Shown here piece by piece: positions 1 through 6,345 of a stretch of DNA of 6,570 nucleotides. Under the pieces are notes generated by a model, which made no database searches, was not told the DNA's origin, and saw only the letters and a list, made by a program, of their open reading frames with translations. Source of the stretch: Cyanobacteriota bacterium. Lineage in GTDB: Bacteria; Cyanobacteriota; Cyanobacteriia; SKYG9. Every line of letters begins with the position of its first letter. Position 1 is the first letter of the stretch. Location: assembly GCA_025054735.1 (NCBI GenBank), contig JANWZG010000215.1, forward strand, positions 1-6,570. The letters run 5' to 3'. The translations under genes were made by a program, and so were the position numbers.

Positions 1-13
1 AGGCAGGTTCGGC

Positions 14-1720
14 CTACTGGCGGCGATTAAGAGCACTGTAGGGAAGTACTCGTGTCATCTCCTTGACTGTGGTTATGCCATTGATAACTTTATCAACTGC
101 TGCAACGTAGAAAGAGTCGAAGTTGATTTCTTGCAGATAGCGATAAAGCTGGGGCATAGTGCCTTCATAGATAAGGTGACGGATAGTATCATCCACATTT
201 AAGAGTTCAATCACAGCTTCCCGGCCTAGAAAGCCCGTATTAAAACAGCGACTACACCCAGTACCAATACGCCATGCTTGAGGATTGGCTTGGTCGTAGG
301 TAAGCCTCAAGGTTGCTAAATCTTCAGGGGTAGGTGTGTAGGGAACAGCGCAGTAGGGACAGATTTTCCGCACAAGCCTCTGGGCGACAATTCCCAACAG
401 GGCATCGCTGATAAGACCAGGGTCAGGGCCAATGTCTTTGAGGCGAGGGATGGCACTAGGGGCATCATTCGTGTGCAGGGTGGTCAGCACAAGATGACCC
501 GTGAGGGCAGCACGGATAGCAGTTTCGGCTGTTTCATGATCGCGAATCTCACCCACCATAATAATGTCCGGGTCTTGGCGCAAAATTGCTCGCAATCCAG
601 CAGCAAACGTCATGCCAGCAGCCTCATGTACCTGAGTTTGGGTGATGCGGGGCAAGACATATTCGATCGGATCCTCAATAGTAGTAACGTTGACATCTTC
701 CGTGGCGATCGCCTGCAAGCTTGTATACAACGTGCTGGTTTTGCCGGAACCTGTAGGGCCTGTGAAGATGATCATGCCTTGGGGCTGAGCCAACCAATGT
801 TCATATATCGCTTGGGTGCGCCGGGTAAACCCTAGTTCACTGATGGTTGTGAACGGATTTTCCCTCGGCAACAGGCGAATGACGGCTTTCTCACCACCAA
901 CGCAAGGCAATGTGCTAACTCGCATATCCAGCCCTAGGTCATCGTTGCGGCCTGGGGCATTGCTATAACGTTCCCCAATGCGAGCATCTTGAGGGCGGCG
1001 ACTTTCAGCGATATCCATGTTAGCCATAACCTTGAGGGCAACGATCGCCCGCCGACTCACCTCTAGGGGCAAAGTGGTAATATCGCGCAAGATGCCATCA
1101 ATTCGATAGCGAACTCGCAGCCCATCTGGAGTAGGTTCTAGGTGAATATCACTCGCTCGGTTACGCAGTGCCCCAGAAATAATGGTCTTAATGCGACTAA
1201 TCTGGTCAGCCGCCTTAGACAGATAAAGTTCTGTGACTTCACTAATATCCTCTGGCTCTGGCTCACCAGTAAGGGGATTAACCAGGGGTGTAGCAGTAAT
1301 TTGTGTTTGGTCAAAGGTTGTCTGACGATACCAGGCACTGTAGCTTTTGTTACTAATGGTGATGACCTTAATATCCGTCAGGGTGCGATCGCTCAACTGG
1401 CGAACGACTTCTGGTGACAAGGCGGTAGGGCTGCCCAGGTAAAAACAGTTACGCCACAACAGTAAGGGAATGACGGCTGGCAATGCAGAGCGGTCAGGAA
1501 ACTCTCGCAAAAATCGAAAACTTACCTGTGGATCCAGTAAACTGAGGTTAACATGCCCGTGGCGATCGACCAACATGGCTAGCGCCTGCTCACAGGTGAT
1601 CTCGCCTTGGCGCAGTTGTTGCCACACTGATCGGCCTAAACCATCCGTTACTGTTGAGTGGCTTCGCCTAGGCGGTAGCAATTGTTGCAAAGCAGACTGT
1701 AAGGATGACGGCTCTAACAT
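14..1720 (-). CDS. gspE: GspE/PilB-family type II secretion / type IV pilus assembly ATPase
   Basis: This is a cytoplasmic hexameric ATPase of the kind that powers pilin or pseudopilin polymerisation at the inner membrane. With numbering from the upstream GTG at 1747, I see an N-terminal T2SSE_N-like region (about 68-145) and RASDIHLEP (197-205), which opens the pre-ATPase domain. Then come Walker A GPTGSGKT (330-337), the Asp box TTIEDPIEY (355-363), Walker B in DPDIIMVGEIRD (392-403) and the His box TGHLVLTTLHTNDA (416-429). A zinc-binding tetracysteine follows (CPYC 463-466, CSRC 498-501). All catalytic boxes are intact, so an active enzyme is expected. I see no clear MshEN c-di-GMP-binding repeat at the N-terminus, which argues for the second, GspE-like cyanobacterial paralogue over the main PilB; this paralogue assignment is inference. 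I chose the ATG at 1720 (568 aa). A GTG at 1747 would add nine residues (577 aa). Neither has a strong Shine-Dalgarno sequence. No pilT, pilC or other secretion genes are in view. Confidence 0.93.
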   Translation of the reverse strand: MLEPSSLQSALQQLLPPRRSHSTVTDGLGRSVWQQLRQGEITCEQALAMLVDRHGHVNLSLLDPQVSFRFLREFPDRSALPAVIPLLLWRNCFYLGSPTALSPEVVRQLSDRTLTDIKVITISNKSYSAWYRQTTFDQTQITATPLVNPLTGEPEPEDISEVTELYLSKAADQISRIKTIISGALRNRASDIHLEPTPDGLRVRYRIDGILRDITTLPLEVSRRAIVALKVMANMDIAESRRPQDARIGERYSNAPGRNDDLGLDMRVSTLPCVGGEKAVIRLLPRENPFTTISELGFTRRTQAIYEHWLAQPQGMIIFTGPTGSGKTSTLYTSLQAIATEDVNVTTIEDPIEYVLPRITQTQVHEAAGMTFAAGLRAILRQDPDIIMVGEIRDHETAETAIRAALTGHLVLTTLHTNDAPSAIPRLKDIGPDPGLISDALLGIVAQRLVRKICPYCAVPYTPTPEDLATLRLTYDQANPQAWRIGTGCSRCFNTGFLGREAVIELLNVDDTIRHLIYEGTMPQLYRYLQEINFDSFYVAAVDKVINGITTVKEMTRVLPYSALNRRQ

Positions 1721-1786
1721 GGGGACGCGGGAGTTGACACACAACACTGACCACAGCCTAGTTCGCCCATAGGATTCCCAGTTAGC

Positions 1787-2152
1787 CTAGCAAAATTCCA
1801 GCTCAGCATCAGGCATTAACCGCAGCAGATTTCTCACTGACCGGGCTTGCCATGTTACCTGAGATGACGCTTTCACGGTTAGTTGAATATTGCCTTGCCG
1901 ATGCAACCCTAATACAAACCGCGACAATACGGCAATGCCAGAGCTGTTTAAGTACTCTAGCTCTCGAATATCTAGCGTTAAGTGATCTGGTGCTCGGCTA
2001 ACAACATTCTCTAAAAACTCGACAATAGGCTCATATGCCTTCAAGCCATCCAATCGCAACATGCCAGCTAAAACAATAGTTTGAGTGGCGGAATCATAAG
2101 TGCATTGATGCTCTTGTAGGGAATCCTCTTGCTCGCTAACATTTGCCTGCAT
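1787..2152 (-). CDS. STAS-domain protein, anti-sigma-factor-antagonist (SpoIIAA) type
   Basis: This is a small single-domain cytoplasmic protein (121 aa). Residues of about 20-115 read as a STAS fold: an early strand pair (QTIVLAGML), an acidic helix, the strand HLTLDIRELEYL, then the signature loop LNSSGIAVL (68-76). In SpoIIAA the equivalent loop is DSSG, and its second serine is phosphorylated by a partner kinase. Here Ser71 would be that acceptor, and Asn69 stands where Asp is usual. Such proteins act in partner-switching cascades with an HPK/RsbW-type kinase and a PP2C phosphatase, neither of which is in the window. The ATG at 2152 was chosen because AGGG lies five bases upstream. A TTG at 2179 in the same frame would add nine residues but is less convincing. 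It lies 66 nt upstream of the secretion ATPase on the same strand, so co-transcription is plausible. The target is unknown. Confidence 0.85.
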   Translation of the reverse strand: MQANVSEQEDSLQEHQCTYDSATQTIVLAGMLRLDGLKAYEPIVEFLENVVSRAPDHLTLDIRELEYLNSSGIAVLSRFVLGLHRQGNIQLTVKASSQVTWQARSVRNLLRLMPDAELEFC

Positions 2153-2189
2153 AAGTACCCTAGTCCTTGTCAACAACAAGAAACATTAT

Positions 2190-2202
2190 TGCTACCGTAG
2201 CA
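2190..2202. promoter_or_regulatory. 13-bp near-perfect palindrome upstream of the STAS gene
   Basis: TGCTAC-C-GTAGCA forms six-base inverted arms about a single central base, 38 bases upstream of the proposed STAS start. On the minus strand it directly abuts AATAAT, which could be a weak -10. The symmetry and placement fit an operator, but no regulator is identified and no -35 is clear. Confidence 0.25.
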
Positions 2203-2239
2203 TACCTAACTAACTCATGATTTGCCTACAGCTAAATTA

Positions 2240-2854
2240 CTAGTCTTTAGATTTGCTCTGTAGATCCTGAAGCTTATGTTGCTGCTGACGGCAAGTTATG
2301 GTTGCTGCTGTTCCCCAACCTGTTTTCTGAATCCGTTTGCGAGCAGAGTTTAGCCAGTCACTGAAGGAGTGGCTCATAGCTCCCAGTTCTAGGCCAATGA
2401 CCAAAGCTAGCCAGCTAGTAGGATGTTGTTTCCACGATCGCCATACCCGTTGACCCAGATAACCCATATACTGAGGGACAACCACTTGCCACTGCTCCAC
2501 CTGCCCTTGCACCTGTTGTACGATTGACCAGATGGCCGTGCCCATAAATGCCAGGAGAGCAAGCCAGCCAGTGAGATACAGCAGTCGCAGGGCGGTGCCA
2601 ATCACAGGGCCATGGGTGAAGAGCGATCGATGGCGAAACTGTTGATAAGGGATCCAAATCCACCGGAGCCAACCCCAGCGACGATATTGACACGATCGCA
2701 CATCTAAATCAGGGCCAAACATTAGCCCCCCGAACAAAAAGCCAGATGCCACTAGCAGGGTTAGTGTGCTGTTGCGAGTTTGCCAAAAGCTGTAACCCGT
2801 AACTAGAGGTAGACTCCAAAGAGTGATGCGATCGTGAACGGAACCTGCGGGCAT
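2240..2854 (-). CDS. DUF2227-type putative metal-binding membrane protein
   Basis: I recognise this 204-aa protein as resembling the DUF2227 family of uncharacterised putative metal-binding proteins, common in cyanobacteria. Candidate ligands recur in the expected places: H7-D8 near the start, D49 and D51 in the segment GGLMFGPDLDVRS, the H75-R76 and H81 cluster in RHRSLFTHGP, and H162 with D166 in SHSFSDW. Hydrophobic stretches at about 29-47, 82-105 and 145-160 suggest membrane association. The pattern of scattered His/Asp plus helices recalls membrane-bound metal-dependent hydrolases of the YdjM type, but that link is inference and no reaction is known to me. The C-terminal tail (about 170-204) is polar and rich in K, R and Q. 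The ATG at 2854 is supported by GGAG five bases upstream. The gene is divergent from the tRNA, with only 44 nt between them, and it is the first of three minus-strand genes. Confidence 0.82.
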   Translation of the reverse strand: MPAGSVHDRITLWSLPLVTGYSFWQTRNSTLTLLVASGFLFGGLMFGPDLDVRSCQYRRWGWLRWIWIPYQQFRHRSLFTHGPVIGTALRLLYLTGWLALLAFMGTAIWSIVQQVQGQVEQWQVVVPQYMGYLGQRVWRSWKQHPTSWLALVIGLELGAMSHSFSDWLNSARKRIQKTGWGTAATITCRQQQHKLQDLQSKSKD

Positions 2855-2876
2855 AATTGCTCCAATTGTGATACAC

Positions 2877-2882
2877 TAAAAT
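2877..2882 (+). promoter_or_regulatory. Candidate -10 element for tRNA-Val
   Basis: TAAAAT matches the -10 consensus at five of six positions and would place transcription start at about 2889, giving a roughly ten-base 5' leader to the tRNA. I find no good -35 hexamer at the usual spacing, so the call rests on the -10 match and position alone. The element sits in the 44-nt gap shared with the divergent DUF2227 gene. Confidence 0.25.
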
Positions 2883-2898
2883 CCGCGATTGAACACAT

Positions 2899-2971
<73 letters not shown>

Positions 2972-3125
2972 TTCCGCTTCGACACCATTTCATAGCAGCA
3001 GCAACTTCATAGCGATACCAATGTGGTGATGTCTAACTCAGCACGAGTAGCATATGTGCTTAGATTACCAAGTTTTTAAGAGTATGTATGAATCACCTAC
3101 TGAGGGAAATCTAGATTTGTAAAGG

Positions 3126-3830
3126 GTGACTAGTAAGATCGTGAAGGCGTTGTTGATAGCAGGAACAGATACAGGGGTAGGCAAAACTGTGCTTACAAGT
3201 GCTTTAGTTGCCTATGGTCAGGCCCACATGCCCAACAAACGTCTGGGCCTAATGAAGCCAGTACAGTCAGGGGTAGGCGATCGCGAGCTGTATACTCGCT
3301 TGTTTCACCTAGACCAGACTCCAGAAGACATTACCCCTATCTACCTGCGAGCACCCTTGGCCCCACCGATTGCCGCCTTCAAGGAACAGGCTAACATTGA
3401 CCTTGGACTATTGTGGCAGCGCTTCGAGGCATTGCGGCGACAGCGAGATGTGGTGTTAATTGAAGCATTGGGAGGGTTAGGTTCTCCTATTACTTGGCAA
3501 ACAACCGTTGCTGACCTCGCCTGGGACTGGCAACTACCGACGGTATTGGTGGTGCCTGTGCGCTTAGGGGCGATCGCCCAAGCAGTCGCTAATGTCGCCC
3601 TAGCTCGACAAAGTCGGCTGCACCTAAAGGGGATTGTGCTGAACTGTGTGCAGCTAGAGCATGATTCCACAGCCTCTGCGATCAACGATCTAGCCCCTCC
3701 CGGCTTGATTGAATCCCTTACGGGAGTGCCTATCCTTGGTACTATTCCCCATCTCAGCGATCCTACTGACGTTCACAAGCTCATCCAAGTTGCCTCTAAT
3801 CTGGAGATTGAGCGCCTGCTACCGCTGTAA
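3126..3830 (+). CDS. bioD: Dethiobiotin synthetase (ATP-dependent)
   Basis: This cytoplasmic enzyme closes the ureido ring of dethiobiotin from 7,8-diaminopelargonate, CO2 and ATP, the step before BioB in biotin synthesis. The 234-aa length is normal. Residues 13-21 are the family's P-loop GTDTGVGKT. K44 in MKPVQSG corresponds to the substrate-loop lysine. By alignment with E. coli BioD, T21, D52 and E113 are the likely Mg2+ ligands. N173 sits in the LNCV segment expected for nucleotide-base contact. One oddity is that the usual EGAGG loop reads EALGG (113-117), keeping the Glu but replacing one Gly and adding a bulky Leu. The start is GTG at 3126 with no well-spaced Shine-Dalgarno sequence. 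A second GTG at 3141 would still leave the P-loop whole. der follows after 39 nt on the same strand, so they probably share a transcript. No other bio gene is in the window. Confidence 0.9.
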   Translation: MTSKIVKALLIAGTDTGVGKTVLTSALVAYGQAHMPNKRLGLMKPVQSGVGDRELYTRLFHLDQTPEDITPIYLRAPLAPPIAAFKEQANIDLGLLWQRFEALRRQRDVVLIEALGGLGSPITWQTTVADLAWDWQLPTVLVVPVRLGAIAQAVANVALARQSRLHLKGIVLNCVQLEHDSTASAINDLAPPGLIESLTGVPILGTIPHLSDPTDVHKLIQVASNLEIERLLPL

Positions 3831-3869
3831 CGCTGATGCATACCGTCAGACAATTGCTAGGATGACACT

Positions 3870-5213
3870 ATGACTCTACCCATCGTTGCTGTTATTGGCC
3901 GCCCCAATGTGGGCAAGTCGTCCCTGGTGAACCGGATTGTAGGGCGGAGTAATGCTATTGTCTTTGATGAGCCAGGAATCACTCGCGATCGCACCTACCA
4001 ACTAGCGTTTTGGAATGATCGAGACTTCCAAGTTGTAGACACAGGGGGCTTGGTTTTCAACGACGATACTGAATTTTTGCCCCTGATTCGAGAACAAGCT
4101 ATGTTGGCACTAGCAGAAGCTCAGGTTGCTATCTTTGTAGTGGATGGACAAGCCGGGTTGCTCCCTGCTGATGAAGAAATTGCCCATTGGCTACGGCAAC
4201 AGACCGTCCCCGTAGTGCTGGCTGTGAATAAGTGTGAATCTGTAGAACAGGGCTTGATGCAGGCAGCCCAGTTTTGGGAACTAGGTCTGGGGGAACCATT
4301 TCCGGTTTCTAGCATCCATGGCAACGGAACTGGTGATCTACTAGATCGGGTGGTTGAGTATTTACCTGCAGTGGTGGAGACACCTGAGGAAAATTCACAA
4401 ATCAGCGTAGCGATCGTTGGCCGTCCGAATGTTGGCAAATCCAGCCTACTTAACGCCTTTGTGGGAGAAACGCGGGCGATTGTCAGTCCTATTGCTGGTA
4501 CCACTAGAGATGCGATCGACACCCTTGTGGAACGGAATGGCCAAACCTATCGGCTAATTGACACCGCTGGGATCCGCAAGAAGAAGCATGTGAACTATGG
4601 AGCTGAATTTTTCAGTATTAATCGCGCCTTCAAGGCGATTCGCCGAGCAGATGTCGTGCTACTGGTCATTGATGCGCTTGAGGGTGTAACTGAGCAGGAT
4701 CAAAAGCTAGCAGGTCGCATTACCGATGATGGACGGGGCTGCGTTGTAGTGGTCAACAAATGGGATGCTGTCGAAAAAGACTCCTACACGATCTACGAGT
4801 ATGAGAAACAGGTGAAGTATCGGCTCCAATTTGTAGATTGGGCAGATTTTATTTTTGTGAGTGCCAAAACAGGGCAACGGGTTGAAAAAATCTTGACTCT
4901 TGTGGATCAAGCCGCTGAGCAACATCGCCGACGGGTCAGCACCGCTGTTGTGAACGAAGTGATCGAGGAGGCATTACGCTGGCATACTCCCCCTACAACC
5001 CGCCAAGGACGACAGGGCAAAATTTACTACGGTACTCAAGTGAGTAGCCAGCCACCCACGATCGCCCTATTTGTCAACGATGCCACCCTGTTTAACGACA
5101 ACTATCGTCGCTATATGGAGCGTCAGTTTCGCCAACAGCTTGGCTTTGGTGGCACACCGATTCGCTTGCTGTGGCGGAGCAAAAAACCCCGTGAGCTAGA
5201 AAGGACACGGTAA
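3870..5213 (+). CDS. der: Ribosome assembly GTPase Der (EngA)
   Basis: Der is an essential double-GTPase that binds the 50S subunit and promotes its late assembly. The 447-aa protein is full length with tandem G domains followed by a KH-like domain. Domain 1 has G1 GRPNVGKS (10-17), the G2 threonine in PGITRDR (T38), G3 DTGG (57-60) and G4 NKCE (120-123), where Glu replaces the more usual Asp. Domain 2 has G1 GRPNVGKS (184-191), T212, G3 DTAG (231-234) and a canonical G4 NKWD (296-299). The KH-like domain covers about 355-440 and ends in a basic tail. The ATG at 3870 has AGGA seven bases upstream. The stop lies only 5 nt before the EcfT gene. In cyanobacteria EngA has been linked functionally to PipX, whose gene is two positions downstream here. 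Confidence 0.98.
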   Translation: MTLPIVAVIGRPNVGKSSLVNRIVGRSNAIVFDEPGITRDRTYQLAFWNDRDFQVVDTGGLVFNDDTEFLPLIREQAMLALAEAQVAIFVVDGQAGLLPADEEIAHWLRQQTVPVVLAVNKCESVEQGLMQAAQFWELGLGEPFPVSSIHGNGTGDLLDRVVEYLPAVVETPEENSQISVAIVGRPNVGKSSLLNAFVGETRAIVSPIAGTTRDAIDTLVERNGQTYRLIDTAGIRKKKHVNYGAEFFSINRAFKAIRRADVVLLVIDALEGVTEQDQKLAGRITDDGRGCVVVVNKWDAVEKDSYTIYEYEKQVKYRLQFVDWADFIFVSAKTGQRVEKILTLVDQAAEQHRRRVSTAVVNEVIEEALRWHTPPTTRQGRQGKIYYGTQVSSQPPTIALFVNDATLFNDNYRRYMERQFRQQLGFGGTPIRLLWRSKKPRELERTR

Positions 5214-5218
5214 GTATT

Positions 5219-6202
5219 ATGGACTTATTGCGATCGCTACCCATAGGGCTTTACCTAGAACAACCCGTTACTTGGCTGCACCGACTCGACTCTAGAGTGA
5301 AATTAGCCTGGTTAATGAGTTTTCTGATAGCACCTGTGTTGGCTAGCTCTGGGGTTCGCCTAGCGTTGGTTGGCTTGTTGATGACGTTAACACTATCGGC
5401 CATGATTCCGGTGCGGGTGTGGCGACAGCAGTTGGGGTGGCTCACAGTACTAATGCTGATGGTGTTTGGGTTGACAATGATTGCCCCTGATGGCATTGCT
5501 GCCTCCCAACAACCCCGCCTACCGGCTGATGAACTAGCCCTCGCTCAACAAACTGTCCCTCCACCATCACCCCAGCACTCAGCTTGGTATAACCCTCTCA
5601 GTTGGGGACAACGCAACTCCCCACTAGCTGCCACGACCCCTGAACTGCCTCAACCCACTGCCTATCGCTACGTTCTCGTTAAACATCCTCCCATCACCAT
5701 TACCCGCCAGTCCCTTGATTTAGCAATTCGGGTTAGCACATTAATCTTCACGCTGATCTACAGCACCACACTCTATCTGCTAACCACTGCACCAGAAGAA
5801 ATTACCGCTGGCCTTGACAGCCTCTTGCATCCGTTGCGGCGACTCCATCTGCCCGTAACAGAAATCATCCTGACACTAACTCTGGCATTGCGGTTTATTC
5901 CCCTTGTGCTGGAAGAAGTGCAAAACTTGGCACGCTCTATCCAGACTCGTGCAATCAATTGGCGCAAGTTAGGTTTTCGAGGTACGAGTCAAATTTGGCT
6001 ATTGGCAGCGGAACGCTTGCTAGAAAATCTGTTAAGACGGGCTGAACAAATCGCTAGTGCTATGTTGATTCGTGGCTTTACCACTCCTAGTCAACATTAC
6101 GTGCAGTGGCATCCATTGCGCATCTGTTGGCAAGATTGGGTGGCAATGGCAGCTCTAGTGCTGCTCTGGGGAGTTCGATTAGTGTGGGGTTGGCAGTCAT
6201 AA
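5219..6202 (+). CDS. ecfT: ECF transporter transmembrane component T (EcfT/CbiQ family)
   Basis: EcfT is the integral membrane scaffold of energy-coupling-factor transporters. It couples two ABC ATPases to a substrate-binding S component for import of vitamins or metal ions. The opening (SRVKLAWLMSF, 25-35) and several hydrophobic segments (about 26-63, 72-90, 170-190, 215-233, 306-325) fit the family. The coupling region contains two arginine signatures, IQTRAIN (241-247) and AMLIRGF (281-287); the first reads RA where RG is usual. At 327 aa it is longer than the usual 250-270, mainly because of a proline-rich, weakly hydrophobic insertion at about 91-160. It is often annotated cbiQ, but nothing here shows cobalt specificity, and no A or S component gene is in view. 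The ATG at 5219 lies 5 nt after der; AAGGA at 5201-5205 is a rather distant ribosome-binding site. The short gap suggests co-transcription with der. Confidence 0.88.
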   Translation: MDLLRSLPIGLYLEQPVTWLHRLDSRVKLAWLMSFLIAPVLASSGVRLALVGLLMTLTLSAMIPVRVWRQQLGWLTVLMLMVFGLTMIAPDGIAASQQPRLPADELALAQQTVPPPSPQHSAWYNPLSWGQRNSPLAATTPELPQPTAYRYVLVKHPPITITRQSLDLAIRVSTLIFTLIYSTTLYLLTTAPEEITAGLDSLLHPLRRLHLPVTEIILTLTLALRFIPLVLEEVQNLARSIQTRAINWRKLGFRGTSQIWLLAAERLLENLLRRAEQIASAMLIRGFTTPSQHYVQWHPLRICWQDWVAMAALVLLWGVRLVWGWQS

Positions 6203-6214
6203 TTGTCTGGTTTC

Positions 6215-6223
6215 TGCTATAGT
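6215..6223 (+). promoter_or_regulatory. Candidate extended -10 promoter for pipX
   Basis: TGC followed by TATAGT (6218-6223) matches the extended -10 form TGnTATAAT with one mismatch in the hexamer. It lies 13 bases after the EcfT stop codon and would start transcription near 6230, giving a leader of about 115 nt ahead of pipX. There is no good -35 at 16-18 bases, as is common for extended -10 promoters. I found no GTA-N8-TAC NtcA site placed to act on it. Confidence 0.4.
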
Positions 6224-6259
6224 AAAAAATTTGGGAAGTCTACTATCAATATGGCCATT

Positions 6260-6278
6260 AGCCCGTACTATACGGGTT
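6260..6278 (+). promoter_or_regulatory. Compact inverted repeat in the pipX leader
   Basis: CCCGTA (6262-6267) and TACGGG (6271-6276) are perfect inverted arms around the three-base loop CTA. A G-T wobble pair and an A-T pair can extend the stem to 6260-6278. The next bases are TGATGATT, not a T-run, so an ordinary intrinsic terminator is unlikely. It could be an operator for a dimeric regulator, or an RNA hairpin in the pipX leader. Confidence 0.4.
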
Positions 6279-6345
6279 GATGATTAGCTAAGTACGATTT
6301 CCGTAAACAGGTCGTGGAGCATTTTCCCTAGAACTTTAGAACTGA

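Noticed and set aside
2166..2180. Small inverted repeat CTTGT-CAACA-ACAAG before the STAS gene, containing TTGACA on the minus strand
   Set aside because: As a -35 it would put the -10 inside the start of the gene, and five-base arms alone are weak.
2989..3013. Direct repeat TTCATAGC twice after the tRNA
   Set aside because: Eight bases repeated once, with no copy of the tRNA 3' end nearby, so no sign of an attachment site or insertion.
3040..3076. Possible terminator: AGCAC/GTGCT arms followed later by TTTTT
   Set aside because: The stem has only five base pairs with an 11-base loop, and the T-run begins more than ten bases after the stem.
3029..3079. 16-codon ORF between the tRNA and bioD
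   Set aside because: No ribosome-binding site, no repeated codons pointing to attenuation and no recognisable sequence.
3065..3092. Possible bioD promoter (TTACCA, 16 bases, TATGAA)
   Set aside because: Each hexamer matches the consensus at only four of six positions, which is common by chance in AT-rich spacers.
3083..3100. NtcA-like site GTA-N9-TAC upstream of bioD
   Set aside because: The spacing is nine, while the NtcA consensus needs eight, and the flanks give no further support.
3862..3873. Three-codon frame ATG-ACA-CTA-TGA overlapping the der start codon
   Set aside because: Too short to count as a gene. The ATGA overlap could help translational coupling, but such tiny frames arise often by chance.
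4121..4522. Long open frame antisense to der, and similar antisense frames over gspE, bioD and ecfT
   Set aside because: These are shadows of strongly recognised genes. They show no domains and have no ribosome-binding sites.
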